Shown here piece by piece: positions 1-9,009 of a DNA stretch of 64,000 nucleotides (positions are counted from its first letter, which is position 1; every line of letters begins with the position of its first letter). This DNA is from an uncultured Pelagibacteraceae bacterium (GTDB taxonomy: Bacteria; Pseudomonadota; Alphaproteobacteria; Pelagibacterales; Pelagibacteraceae): positions 1 through 64,000 of the forward strand of contig CABXZD010000001.1 of NCBI GenBank assembly GCA_902516465.1. The letters are read 5' to 3'. The notes below the pieces were generated by a model, which did not search any database, was not told where the DNA came from, and was given only the letters and a program-made list of their open reading frames with translations. A program made the position numbers and the translations under genes.

Positions 1-683
1 CTATTATTAATTCTTATTTTTATCTCCTCAAAAATTTTTTCAAAAAAATTTAACTTAGAGGATTGACCAAACATACTAAATTTTCCTAAAATTTCCTTTT
101 TTTTTGTTGCAGTACCTTTTAGGTCTGATCTAAGTACGCGGAATATAAAATCTCTATCAGCACAATTTTTATAACGTAAATCGTATTTTCCGATGATATT
201 TTGTGCTCTTCTTTTGATAAAAAAACTTATTGAATGAGATGGGTAAATATTAAACTTATGGTAAATTTTTTCTGGAAAAAAATTATGATAAATTCTATCT
301 TTGATTACGCTTCCAAATAAAAAATCAATCTCATTATTTAAAAAATATTTAGATACTATTTTAAAAGAATTTTGATAAAAGTAATCATCAGAGTTCAAAA
401 TTCCAATTATATCTCCTCTAGCTTTGCTAATACCAATATTCATAGCATCATATAATCCTTTATCTTTTTTACTATGCCAATATTTTATATTTTTCGAATT
501 TTTTTTTAAAATTTTAATAGTTTTGTCTGTCGAACCACCATCAATAACGATATGCTCAATTTTATTTTTTGGATAATTTTGAGTAGCAACACTTTTTAAG
601 CATTTTTGAATATTTTTTTGACTATTTAGACATACTGTAACTATTGTAATCAATGGAATCTTTTTTTTTAAATTTTTTTTCAT
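1..683 (-). CDS. Family 2 glycosyltransferase, C-terminus cut by window edge
   Basis: The reading frame opens at an ATG at 681-683 and runs off the left edge without a stop, so about 227 residues are visible. The N-terminal half has the GT-A pattern of family 2 glycosyltransferases: a VTVCLNS strand, IDGGSTD near residue 40, a KGLYDAMN stretch and a metal-binding NSDDYF near residue 90. It probably adds a sugar to a lipid-linked surface glycan at the cytoplasmic face. It lies 12 bases downstream of a GT4 gene on the same strand, in a three-gene minus-strand run. The sugar and the acceptor cannot be told from sequence. Confidence 0.85.
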   Translation of the reverse strand, partial: MKKNLKKKIPLITIVTVCLNSQKNIQKCLKSVATQNYPKNKIEHIVIDGGSTDKTIKILKKNSKNIKYWHSKKDKGLYDAMNIGISKARGDIIGILNSDDYFYQNSFKIVSKYFLNNEIDFLFGSVIKDRIYHNFFPEKIYHKFNIYPSHSISFFIKRRAQNIIGKYDLRYKNCADRDFIFRVLRSDLKGTATKKKEILGKFSMFGQSSKLNFFEKIFEEIKIRINN

Positions 684-695
684 ACTTATAGACTC

Positions 696-1799
696 TTAAA
701 TATCAATAATTTCTGAATAAAAATTTTTTAAATTTTTTTGACCAAATTTTTCAATTCTTTTTTTTGCATATTTAATTCTATTTTTTGCCCTTAAATAATT
801 ATTAATTACGTATTCTATTGTTTTCTCTAATTTTTCTTGGTTATTTATTGGAACTATATATCCTCCTTTTCCATTAAAAAGAATATCCTCTGCTCCACTA
901 ACGTTACTAGAAATTGCTGGAATTTCGTAATTAATCGCATCAATAAGTGCATTTGGTAATCCCTCATAAAAAGAGTTCAAAATAAATAAGTCAGAGGTTA
1001 AATATTCTCTTTTAATATTTCTTTTCCAAGTCTTAAGACTCACGTTTTTATTTCCATAAATTATATTTTGTATCTTAATTTCCTGATTACCTTTTCCAAT
1101 AATTTTAAGATGAATTTTGTAATTTTTATTTATCAGATTGTTTACAGAATCAATAATTGGAATGATATTTTTTTGATATGTAAGTCTTCCGGTTATTAAG
1201 ATAATAAATTTTTTCTTACTTTTTCTTTTTCTTTTTTCTCTACAAATATTCACAATGTATGGGTTATAAATTAATTTTATTTTACTTTTTTTTAAAACAA
1301 TCTTTTTGAGAGACATTTTTGATTTTTTTGAAATAGCTATAATTTTATTAGCAAAATTGTAAAAAATAAATTTTGAAATTAATACAATGATACCTAGTAT
1401 CTTATTATCAGCATATCTAGTAGCTCCCATAGGTTCCTCTGAATTTCTAATGATAATTTTTTTTCCTAAAATTTTTGAGACTACAATGGCAGGTATATGA
1501 CTCTGCATCGAGAATACTATTGAATTTTGATTATTTGACTTAAGATAAGATAATAAATTTAACATAGCAGTTAAAGCAATATTCCATCTAAATGGAATAA
1601 AAAAAAACCAACTGTTTTTTTTACAAACCATTACGTTTAAGAATTTATTTTTATTAACCCTATTTATTTTGTTTTTATTTGTAATTAATGTAACCTTTAC
1701 TTTTTTTTTTGTAAAAAAATTTACAATATTAATTAAATTTTCTGTAGCTCCGCCATCTTCAAACGATGGGTAGAAGATTATTATTTTCTTTGACTTCAT
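696..1799 (-). CDS. GT4-family glycosyltransferase
   Basis: This 367-residue protein has a GT-B fold pattern. The N-terminus carries a glycine-rich acceptor loop (FEDGGATENL). The C-terminal nucleotide-sugar domain starts near residue 195 with ITGRLTYQKN and contains the GT4 signature EGLPNALIDAI near 275, followed by SGAEDIL. The two glutamates of the E-x7-E motif are replaced: it reads EGLPNALID, with Asp in the second position, which is seen in some family members. Its start overlaps the stop of the upstream FkbM gene by four bases, suggesting translational coupling. The specific sugar donor is unknown. Confidence 0.85.
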   Translation of the reverse strand: MKSKKIIIFYPSFEDGGATENLINIVNFFTKKKVKVTLITNKNKINRVNKNKFLNVMVCKKNSWFFFIPFRWNIALTAMLNLLSYLKSNNQNSIVFSMQSHIPAIVVSKILGKKIIIRNSEEPMGATRYADNKILGIIVLISKFIFYNFANKIIAISKKSKMSLKKIVLKKSKIKLIYNPYIVNICREKRKRKSKKKFIILITGRLTYQKNIIPIIDSVNNLINKNYKIHLKIIGKGNQEIKIQNIIYGNKNVSLKTWKRNIKREYLTSDLFILNSFYEGLPNALIDAINYEIPAISSNVSGAEDILFNGKGGYIVPINNQEKLEKTIEYVINNYLRAKNRIKYAKKRIEKFGQKNLKNFYSEIIDI

Positions 1800-2593
1800 C
1801 TTTTTTTAATAAAAACAATATTTAAATAATTAAAATAATTATTTTCAGGTTTTTGGGGATCAATTTTGACTAAATTTTGTCCATAAGGGAAGATTTTATA
1901 AACGCTATACCCATTTAATAATTTAGATAAATGATAAAGACTCACATTTTTAAATAAATGATGCCAATTATATTCTAATTGAATATATTTAGGTTTATAT
2001 CTTTTTATTGTTTTTTTTGCACCCAATAAAACCTCTAGCTCGTTACCTTCAGTATCAATCTTTATTAAATCTAATCTCTTAATTTTGATATTTTTTATTG
2101 TTGTTAAAAAAGAATCTAAGGTTTTTACTTTACAGTTAATTGAATTATTTAAATTTTTAAGATAATTAATTTTTCTCACATTTTCACTCAACGTTGACCA
2201 ATGTAAATTTTTTTTATCAAAATATATCTTTCCATTTTGATTTTTTTCACCAATAGCAAATTTATAATTAAAAAAACGCTTTGGGTATTTTTTTTTAAGT
2301 ATAGTAAGTTTTTTATATGAAGTCGGGATTGGTTCAAAAGCTATTACTCTTGAGTTGCTATTATTAAGAATAAATTTTGAGTAGTTACCAATATTAGCAC
2401 CTATATCAATACACAATTCAGGATTTTCATTACAAATTTTTTTTAGAAATTTACTTTCACCATTTTTATTAATACTAATATTGTGATTGTATCCAATAAA
2501 GCGAATAAAGAGTTTTAAAAAAATAATATTAATAGGTAAAAAAAATTTTCTTGCGAAAATAAAATCTAAAATATTTAAAATAAATATTTTCAT
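1796..2593 (-). CDS. FkbM family methyltransferase (island copy 1)
   Basis: The protein has 265 residues. The SAM-binding motif I reads IDIGANIGNYSKF near residue 62, motif II is FEPIPTS near 87, and the FkbM hallmark IKIDTEGNELEVLLGA lies near residue 177. FkbM enzymes are O-methyltransferases, and in surface-glycan loci they probably methylate sugar hydroxyls. It is the first gene of a three-gene minus-strand run and is divergent from a GT4 gene across a 46-base AT-only spacer that must hold both promoters. Two more FkbM genes in the island share the fold but differ widely in sequence. Confidence 0.85.
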   Translation of the reverse strand: MKIFILNILDFIFARKFFLPINIIFLKLFIRFIGYNHNISINKNGESKFLKKICNENPELCIDIGANIGNYSKFILNNSNSRVIAFEPIPTSYKKLTILKKKYPKRFFNYKFAIGEKNQNGKIYFDKKNLHWSTLSENVRKINYLKNLNNSINCKVKTLDSFLTTIKNIKIKRLDLIKIDTEGNELEVLLGAKKTIKRYKPKYIQLEYNWHHLFKNVSLYHLSKLLNGYSVYKIFPYGQNLVKIDPQKPENNYFNYLNIVFIKKR

Positions 2594-2639
2594 TTATTTA
2601 GATTATAATTATTAATGAAATAAAGTAAGATAAATAAAT

Positions 2640-3794
2640 ATGAAAGTTTATTATTGGAGTCCATTTATATCAAAAGTAGCAACAGTTAATGCTGTTTTAA
2701 ATTCCATTATATCAATTAAAAAGTTCTCTAAAAAAAAAATTGATTTAAGTATTATTAATGTTTTTAAAGAATGGGATTTATATAATGAGGAAATCAAAAA
2801 AAATCAAATTGAATGCATAAATTTAAATAGTCTATTGAATATAAGATATTTACCAAAAAAGGGTTTTCTTAAAAGCAGATTTACTTATTTTATAACTTTC
2901 ATATGCTCTATATTAAGCTTACATAATTTGTTAAAAAGACAAAGTCCAGATTTTTTATTAATTCATTTAATCTCCTCAATACCATTATCTTTAATAATTT
3001 TTTTTAATTACAAAACAAGTTTTATTTTAAGAGTGTCAGGTTATCCAAAATTAAATTTTATAAGAAGATTTTTTTGGAAAACTGCAGGAAAAAAAATTGA
3101 TAAAATATTCTGTCCAACTCAACTTACAAAGGATTTTCTTGTCAAAGAAAAGATATTTTCAGAAAAGAAAATATTTTTGGTTCACGATCCAATAATAGAA
3201 ACTAAAAAAATTAAAATATCACTTAAAAACAAGATTGATCAAAATGAAAATTATTTGAATAACACAAAATATATTATTTCAATAGGAAGACTTTCAAAGC
3301 AAAAAAATTTTAATTTCCTTATTGATAGTTTTAAAATTGTAGCTGAAAATAAAGATATTAAATTAGTTATTATTGGCCAGGGTGAGCAAAAAAAATTTTT
3401 AATCAATAAGATAAAAAAACTTAACCTTCAGGAAAAAGTTTTATTAATTGGTAATAAAAAAAATATTTTTCCATATCTTAAAGGCTCACTTTTTTTTGTT
3501 TTGACATCAGATTGGGAAGATCCAGGTTTTGTTATTATTGAGGCAATGTTTTCTCGAAAATTAATATTATCAAGTGATTGTCCTAATGGCCCTCGTGAGA
3601 TAATACAAAACTCACAAAATGGTTTTTTATATGAACAAAATAATTTTAAAGATTTTGAACAAAAATTAAATGGTGTATTAAATATACTTAATAAAAAAGA
3701 AAAAAAAAATTTTTTATTATTAAATGCTCTTAAAAAAACGAGAAATTATACAATTTTTAATCATTATTTAGAAATTAAAAAACATTTAGAATAA
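2640..3794 (+). CDS. GT4-family glycosyltransferase
   Basis: This is a 384-residue GT-B glycosyltransferase. The C-terminal donor-binding domain begins with ISIGRLSKQKNF near residue 214 and continues with LVIIGQGEQ. The GT4 E-x7-E region reads EDPGFVIIEAM near residue 297, with both glutamates kept, then CPNGPREII. That last stretch is typical of N-acetylhexosamine or hexose transferases in O-antigen and capsule loci. The gene starts the plus-strand pair with an FkbM methyltransferase 8 bases downstream. The donor is not predictable. Confidence 0.87.
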   Translation: MKVYYWSPFISKVATVNAVLNSIISIKKFSKKKIDLSIINVFKEWDLYNEEIKKNQIECINLNSLLNIRYLPKKGFLKSRFTYFITFICSILSLHNLLKRQSPDFLLIHLISSIPLSLIIFFNYKTSFILRVSGYPKLNFIRRFFWKTAGKKIDKIFCPTQLTKDFLVKEKIFSEKKIFLVHDPIIETKKIKISLKNKIDQNENYLNNTKYIISIGRLSKQKNFNFLIDSFKIVAENKDIKLVIIGQGEQKKFLINKIKKLNLQEKVLLIGNKKNIFPYLKGSLFFVLTSDWEDPGFVIIEAMFSRKLILSSDCPNGPREIIQNSQNGFLYEQNNFKDFEQKLNGVLNILNKKEKKNFLLLNALKKTRNYTIFNHYLEIKKHLE

Positions 3795-3802
3795 AATTAA
3801 AA

Positions 3803-4531
3803 ATGAAAAAATATTTAAATAACTTATTAGGTAAAATGGGTTACAAGGTTACTAAGCGAAAAAATTTTCTAAAACTTTTTAGAACACTTGATGAGACAAT
3901 CATATCATTAATAAATAAACAAAATCCAATTATATTCGATGTTGGTGCACACAATGGAGAGACAATTCAAAGATTTAATAAAGTTTTTAAATCACCAATA
4001 TTTCATTGCTTCGAACCTCAAAAAGATTGTTTTGAAAATCTCAAAAAGTTTGATTCAAAAAATGTTTTTTTAAATAATTTTGCCCTAGGTGAAAAAAAAG
4101 AAATTAAAGAAATAAATATTTTAAATGAAAGTGCTTCATCAAGCCTTTATAATTTAGATGAAAATTCTACTTTCCTAAATAATCTAAAAAAAGTTGATAC
4201 ACAAAAAATCAGTATCTCCACAATAGACGACTATGTTATGGAAAATAGCATTAAAACTATTGATTTATTAAAAATCGATGTTCAGGGATATGAGGATCAA
4301 GTCTTGAAAGGAGCTTTTAAAAGTCTTGAAAAATTTTTTCTCATTGAAGTTGAAATAATATTTGTTGATTATTATGAAAAGAAAAAAAGTTTTTATGATA
4401 TAGAGAAAACTTTTTTAAATAATAATTTTGAGCTTTATTCCATATCAACTCCACAATTTACAAAAAATTATAGAGTTAAATGGCTTGATGCACTTTATGT
4501 AAATACAAACTTATTGAGCAATTATCTTTAA
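3803..4531 (+). CDS. FkbM family methyltransferase (island copy 2)
   Basis: This 242-residue SAM-dependent methyltransferase has motif I FDVGAHNGETIQRF near residue 48, CFEPQKDC near 72 and the FkbM motif LLKIDVQGYEDQVLKGA near residue 155. It follows a GT4 gene by 8 bases and probably shares its transcript. Its TAA stop overlaps by four bases the stop of the convergent GMD-like gene, so no terminator fits between them. Methylation of a glycan hydroxyl is the likely role, inferred from the family and context. Confidence 0.85.
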   Translation: MKKYLNNLLGKMGYKVTKRKNFLKLFRTLDETIISLINKQNPIIFDVGAHNGETIQRFNKVFKSPIFHCFEPQKDCFENLKKFDSKNVFLNNFALGEKKEIKEINILNESASSSLYNLDENSTFLNNLKKVDTQKISISTIDDYVMENSIKTIDLLKIDVQGYEDQVLKGAFKSLEKFFLIEVEIIFVDYYEKKKSFYDIEKTFLNNNFELYSISTPQFTKNYRVKWLDALYVNTNLLSNYL

Positions 4532-5430
4532 ATGGATTTATAAATTTCTCTAGCAGCTAAAATAATATTCTTATTAGGTTGCCAATTTAATTTTTTTTTT
4601 GCGTAACTATTATCCCCAATAGGTAAAGATTTTCCAATAATTTTTTTTACAATCGGTAAATCTTTAAACTTATTTTTTTTTAAAAGAAGTCTGATTATAT
4701 TATTTATATATGTTTTTTTTTTAGAAGAAAAAATGATTTTATTTATATTTTTTTTATATAAGATTAGCTTATAAAGACCCAAACAAATGTCGTCCGCATG
4801 GCTGTAATCACCACTAATATTTTCTAAATAAATTTCTTTCAATTGGTCAATTTTTTTTATTTTGATCATTTTAATAATCCTTGGGAGTAGAAACTTTTTA
4901 TTTCTAAATTCTGAGTCGTGATTGAATAGGATTGCCATAACAATATTTGATTTATATTTCTTTTTATTTTTCATCATAAATTTATAGGAAGAAACTCTAA
5001 ATCTTCCATATGAGTTATATGGATTAAACTTAGTTTTAAGATTAATTTTTTTAATATTTCTTTTAAACATTTGAGAACTTCCTATGATGATAAGTTTTTG
5101 TTTTGGCTGATATGTAGAAAAATATTTAATCAAAAAATTTGTAGATCTAAGATTTTTTTCAAAAAAACTCTCTTGTTTTTCCTCAAAATAATTTGGATTC
5201 TCAGAACCAAGATGTACAAGACAGAATGGATTAACTTTTAGTAAGAATTTTTTAAATTTATTTTTATCTGATAAATTTATTTTTTTATAAATCACTCCTT
5301 TTATCGTTGGAGAATTTAACTTTTTTATAATTCCATAAACTATGTAATTTTTTTTAATCAAAAAATTGCTTAAAATCTTTCCATCCTGCCCAAGAGCTCC
5401 GGTGATGACTATGATTTTTTTTTTTTTCAT
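4528..5430 (-). CDS. Divergent GDP-mannose 4,6-dehydratase-like SDR protein
   Basis: This 300-residue extended SDR protein opens with ITGALGQDGKILSNFLI, the cofactor loop characteristic of GDP-mannose 4,6-dehydratase (GQDG), and has the GMD-like ILFNHDSEF. The active site is changed compared with the intact gmd at 17191: TSEMYG becomes SSQMFK (Glu to Gln), and the YGVAK tetrad segment becomes YGRFR, so the catalytic Lys is Arg. It is about 50 residues shorter than gmd. It could be a GDP-4-keto-6-deoxy-sugar reductase or epimerase, another SDR activity, or a decaying paralog. The frame is intact, which argues for function. Confidence 0.7.
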   Translation of the reverse strand: MKKKKIIVITGALGQDGKILSNFLIKKNYIVYGIIKKLNSPTIKGVIYKKINLSDKNKFKKFLLKVNPFCLVHLGSENPNYFEEKQESFFEKNLRSTNFLIKYFSTYQPKQKLIIIGSSQMFKRNIKKINLKTKFNPYNSYGRFRVSSYKFMMKNKKKYKSNIVMAILFNHDSEFRNKKFLLPRIIKMIKIKKIDQLKEIYLENISGDYSHADDICLGLYKLILYKKNINKIIFSSKKKTYINNIIRLLLKKNKFKDLPIVKKIIGKSLPIGDNSYAKKKLNWQPNKNIILAAREIYKSI

Positions 5431-5527
5431 AAAAATTTATAAATTCTTAATTAACTTGTATTAATTATAAAAAACACTTAATAGATAGAAATATTTTTTT
5501 AAAATATAGAATATAATACTTATTTAT

Positions 5528-6751
5528 ATGAAACTTAAAAAATGTAGGGTTTGTAATTCATCAAAATTTATCAACCTTTTTTCACTCGGCAAATTAAGTT
5601 TTACAGGGAAATTTGCTAGATCCACAAAAATTAATATTCCAAAGGATTTTCTAAATTTGATAATTTGTAAAAAATGTAAGTTAGTACAACTTGATAGAAA
5701 TTTTGACCCTAAGTATCTTTATTCAAAAGATTACGGTTATCGAACTGGAATAAATAAAACAATGACTGAACATGTTAAGTTTATAGCCGATAGTGCAATC
5801 AAAATAGTTAAACCAAAAAAAAATGATATGATTTTAGATATTGCAAGCAATGATGCAACTCTCTTAAATTTTTACAGTAATAAGTTTATTACTGTCGGTA
5901 TCGATCCATTAGTCGGAAAATATAAGATGTTTTATAAAAAAATTAATTTTAAAATTTCAAATTTTTTTTCATTAAAAGAGTTAAAAAAAAAAAATGTTCA
6001 TAAAAACTATAAAATAATAACAGCACTATCAATGTTTTACGATTTAAAAAAACCAAATCAATTTATTAAAGATATAAAAAAAATTCTTCATCAAAACGGA
6101 GTATTTATATTAGAACATGCAGATTTACTATCTATAATGAAAAATTGTTTATTTGATACTATCTGTCATGAGCATTTAGAATATTATTCGACAAGAATAA
6201 TAAAGAAATTAATGGAAAAAAATGAGTTGAGAGTCTTTGATATTAAACAGAACGATATTAATGGTGGAAGTATGTGTTATTTTATTTCTCATAATAAATC
6301 TAAATATAAAACGAATAAAAAAGTAATTAATAAAATCTTAGAGGAAGAAAAAAAATTCAAATTAGAAAGTAAAAATACGTATGTAAAATTTTTCAAAAGA
6401 ATCAATTTAATCAAGAATAATTTAAACAAGATCTTAGATAATCATTATAAATCCAATAAAATTATTCATGCATATGGAGCATCAACTAAAGGGAATGTTT
6501 TACTACAATATTTTAATATTTCAAATAACATAATAAAATTTATTGCAGATAGAAATAACAAAAAAGTAAATTCATTTACACCAGGAACAAAAATAAAAAT
6601 AATTTCTGAGGAGCAATCAAGAAAAATGCTACCTGATTACTACCTTGTTTTGCCCTGGCATTTTAAAAAGGAAATTTTAGAAAGAGAGTTGAAAATTAGA
6701 AAAAAAGGAACAAAATTTATTTTTCCTCTTCCAAAACTAGAAATTATATAA
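5528..6751 (+). CDS. Zinc-binding sugar C-methyltransferase-like protein
   Basis: This 407-residue protein has the three-part layout of TylC3/NovU-type methyltransferases. An N-terminal zinc site has two Cys-x2-Cys pairs (CRVC near residue 6 and CKKC near 48). A central SAM domain has DIASNDATLL near 105 and the family signature CHEHLEYYS near 215. A C-terminal domain has HAYGASTKGNVLLQYF near 314 and LPWHF near 393. Relatives C-methylate 4-keto-6-deoxy sugars or process nucleotide-linked sugars. A TATAAT at 5512-5517 lies only 10 bases before the ATG, which hints at a very short leader. Confidence 0.82.
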   Translation: MKLKKCRVCNSSKFINLFSLGKLSFTGKFARSTKINIPKDFLNLIICKKCKLVQLDRNFDPKYLYSKDYGYRTGINKTMTEHVKFIADSAIKIVKPKKNDMILDIASNDATLLNFYSNKFITVGIDPLVGKYKMFYKKINFKISNFFSLKELKKKNVHKNYKIITALSMFYDLKKPNQFIKDIKKILHQNGVFILEHADLLSIMKNCLFDTICHEHLEYYSTRIIKKLMEKNELRVFDIKQNDINGGSMCYFISHNKSKYKTNKKVINKILEEEKKFKLESKNTYVKFFKRINLIKNNLNKILDNHYKSNKIIHAYGASTKGNVLLQYFNISNNIIKFIADRNNKKVNSFTPGTKIKIISEEQSRKMLPDYYLVLPWHFKKEILERELKIRKKGTKFIFPLPKLEII

Positions 6752-6757
6752 TGTTAT

Positions 6758-7897
6758 TTAATTGTAATTTTTTATCATTATTTTTGTATTTTCCTCCAGA
6801 TCGTACTTCTTAACACTTTTATTTTTTAACTTTTTATAAAAATATTTTTGTTTGAATTTTTTGACAATAAAAAAAGCCATATCTCTTGGATTGTAATTTT
6901 TTAATATAAAACCGTTAATATTATTTTTTACTATCTCATTAGCTCCCTTAGTATCAAACGTAAAAACTGGGAGACCAGAAGCAATAGCCTCTATAATTGT
7001 AATTCCGAAAGACTCGACTCTAGCTAAGTTAACATATAAATCATTTTTTTTATAAATTTTAATTAATTTTGAGTTAGGAAAATAAACTTCATTATTATTA
7101 TTTATTTGAGAAATAATCTTAAAATATTTAATATTTTTTTTAATAAAATCTTTTTTTAATAAATTATCTGAATTTCGTCCCACCAAAGTCCATTTAAAAT
7201 TTATTTTTTTTTTGATAAGAATTTTTGATATTTTTTCAATCAGGTCCAACCCTTTTTTTGCTTCTGAGTATCTGGCCACAGTTATTAGACTTAGACATTT
7301 TCTTGTTTTTTTTATTTTCTTTATTTTTATATTTTTAATTTTTTTAATATCTACTGTATTTGGAATACTTATTATTTCACCCTTATAGCCTAACTTTAAA
7401 AGCTCCTTTTTTACATCATTTGAAATTACAAAGACTTTGTCAACTATTCTCAAAGTTTTAACTAACAAATTCTCGTATTTTGAGTCAAATCTATATCCAT
7501 AATCTATACTTTTAAATTTTTGTATGTCCGCTCCTTGAAAAGTAATGCAAATTCTTTGGCCAAGATTTTTTAGTGGCTTGATATAAAGAAGTGTTTTGTA
7601 GTTAACTGAATGAAAATGCCAGATAGAGTAATTTTTTTTTAAAAATTTTTTAAAGCTCAATTGAATTAAAATACTCAGATCTATGGAAAAATAATATTTT
7701 AGTATGAATACTATATTTATTAAAAACTTGTTTAATTTCTTTATGTGATACTTCCTATTATTAATTTTTTCATTATTTAATAAAAATACATCAACAGAAT
7801 TTTTTAGTTCTTGAGATTTGTTTGCCATATTATGTGCTTGAATTTCAGCACCACCAACCCATGGAAGAAATGTAGCAGGGATGTATCCAATTTTCAT
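6758..7897 (-). CDS. GT4-family glycosyltransferase
   Basis: The protein has 379 residues and a GT-B layout. The N-terminus has WVGGAEIQAHNMA near residue 13, the loop that contacts acceptor and donor in GT4 enzymes, and FQGADIQ near 120. The C-terminal domain has a GRNSDN segment near 240 and ARVESFGITIIEAIASGLPVF near residue 292, with both glutamates of the E-x7-E motif, followed by GANEIV. It converges on the C-methyltransferase gene with six bases between stops. Upstream lies the 335-base spacer holding the epimerase remnant. The donor sugar is unknown. Confidence 0.87.
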   Translation of the reverse strand: MKIGYIPATFLPWVGGAEIQAHNMANKSQELKNSVDVFLLNNEKINNRKYHIKKLNKFLINIVFILKYYFSIDLSILIQLSFKKFLKKNYSIWHFHSVNYKTLLYIKPLKNLGQRICITFQGADIQKFKSIDYGYRFDSKYENLLVKTLRIVDKVFVISNDVKKELLKLGYKGEIISIPNTVDIKKIKNIKIKKIKKTRKCLSLITVARYSEAKKGLDLIEKISKILIKKKINFKWTLVGRNSDNLLKKDFIKKNIKYFKIISQINNNNEVYFPNSKLIKIYKKNDLYVNLARVESFGITIIEAIASGLPVFTFDTKGANEIVKNNINGFILKNYNPRDMAFFIVKKFKQKYFYKKLKNKSVKKYDLEENTKIMIKNYN

Positions 7898-8098
7898 AGA
7901 TTTAAAATATTAATTATAAAGTTAAACAATTAAACTATTTATCTATTATAAATTATAAAATAAATCTAATTAAAAAATATAAAAAATAGAAAATCATAAT
8001 TTACTCAATAGATTTCGATTTAAGATTTAATACTTCTAATTTAAGTCATAATTTGTAAATAAACTTTATTATGTTGAAAATTTATATATAAATAATTT
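7898..8098. other. AT-rich intergenic spacer, no gene recognised
   Basis: This is the left part of the only stretch above 300 bases without an intact gene. It is almost pure A and T and separates divergently transcribed genes, so promoters for both sides are expected here. I see no convincing -35/-10 pair, hairpin, tRNA or conserved RNA in it. Confidence 0.5.
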
Positions 8099-8236
8099 AT
8101 GTATTTAATAACTAGTGCCGTAGCCTTCATTGGCTTTCATCTTTATAATTATTTTTTAAAGAAAAAGAAAATAGTTGTTGGCATTGATAATATAAATGAT
8201 TATTACGATAGAAAATTTAAACTTGATAGACAATGA
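8099..8236 (+). pseudogene. Remnant of nucleotide-sugar epimerase N-terminus (45 codons)
   Basis: An ATG at 8099 opens a 45-codon frame ending in a TGA at 8234-8236. Its product strongly resembles the first 45 residues of UDP-glucuronate 4-epimerase/CapI-type SDR proteins: a beta strand, AFIGFHLYNYFL and then GIDNINDYYD, a family hallmark. The Rossmann loop TGxxGFIG has become TSAVAFIG, so the first two glycines are lost, and the rest of the roughly 320-residue enzyme is missing. The stop overlaps the kdsB start as ATGA. I infer a deletion scar; the frame may survive as a leader that couples translation to kdsB. Confidence 0.72.
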
Positions 8237-9009
8237 AAAAAAAAGTTATAGGTCTTATTCCAACTAGATTATCATCCACCCGTCTTCCAAAAAAACCATT
8301 GATAAAAATTAACAATATTCCTTTAATAATTCACACCTATAGACGAGCTAAACTTGCTAAACGTTTAGACGAGGTAATAATTTGTTGCGACGATAAAAAA
8401 ATAATTAATATTGCTAAACGTTATAATGCTAAGGCTATCTTAACATCGAAAAAACATCAAAATGGTACTGAAAGAATTTTCGAAGGATATAAAAAAGTTA
8501 ATAAAAGATTTGATTTAATTATTGACATTCAAGGAGATGAACCATTAATTTCACCTGATCAAATTGATCAAGTAATAAATTTTCATTTAAAAAATTTAAA
8601 AACCGAAATAATACTGCCCTCACTAAAATTTAAAAATATCTCTAGTTTTAATATTGTTAAAGTGATTGCAGATAATGAGCAAAAAGTGATGTATCTCTCA
8701 AGAAGTAAAGTCCCACATAATTTCAACAAAAATTCAGATTACTATCTTAAACATTTATCAATCATATCTTTTTTGCCAAAAGCATTAAGTAAATTTTGTA
8801 AGAGCAAACAAACAAGGTTGGAGAAAATCGAGGGTATAGAATTGATGAGAGCACTTGAAATAGGTTTAAAAATTAAAACAGTTACTCTTAAAGGAAATAG
8901 TTTTTCGGTAGACATTAAAGAGGATTTAAAAAAGGCAAAACAAGTTATGAAAAAAGATAAATTATTTAAATTATATTCAGATGAAAAAAAAAGTAGATAT
9001 TTTAGATGA
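8233..9009 (+). CDS. kdsB: 3-deoxy-manno-octulosonate cytidylyltransferase (CMP-KDO synthetase)
   Basis: The enzyme activates KDO with CTP to give CMP-KDO for lipid A core or capsule synthesis in the cytoplasm. The 258-residue length fits the family. The nucleotide-binding N-terminus reads IPTRLSSTRLPKKPL, followed by the substrate stretch HQNGTERIFEG near residue 75 and the metal site DIQGDEPLI near 98. It is the only KDO gene in the island: no kdsA, kdsC or kdsD is seen nearby. An exporter-linked KDO or related keto-sugar on the surface glycan is possible. The 3-prime end overlaps the next gene by 29 bases. Confidence 0.9.
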   Translation: MKKKVIGLIPTRLSSTRLPKKPLIKINNIPLIIHTYRRAKLAKRLDEVIICCDDKKIINIAKRYNAKAILTSKKHQNGTERIFEGYKKVNKRFDLIIDIQGDEPLISPDQIDQVINFHLKNLKTEIILPSLKFKNISSFNIVKVIADNEQKVMYLSRSKVPHNFNKNSDYYLKHLSIISFLPKALSKFCKSKQTRLEKIEGIELMRALEIGLKIKTVTLKGNSFSVDIKEDLKKAKQVMKKDKLFKLYSDEKKSRYFR

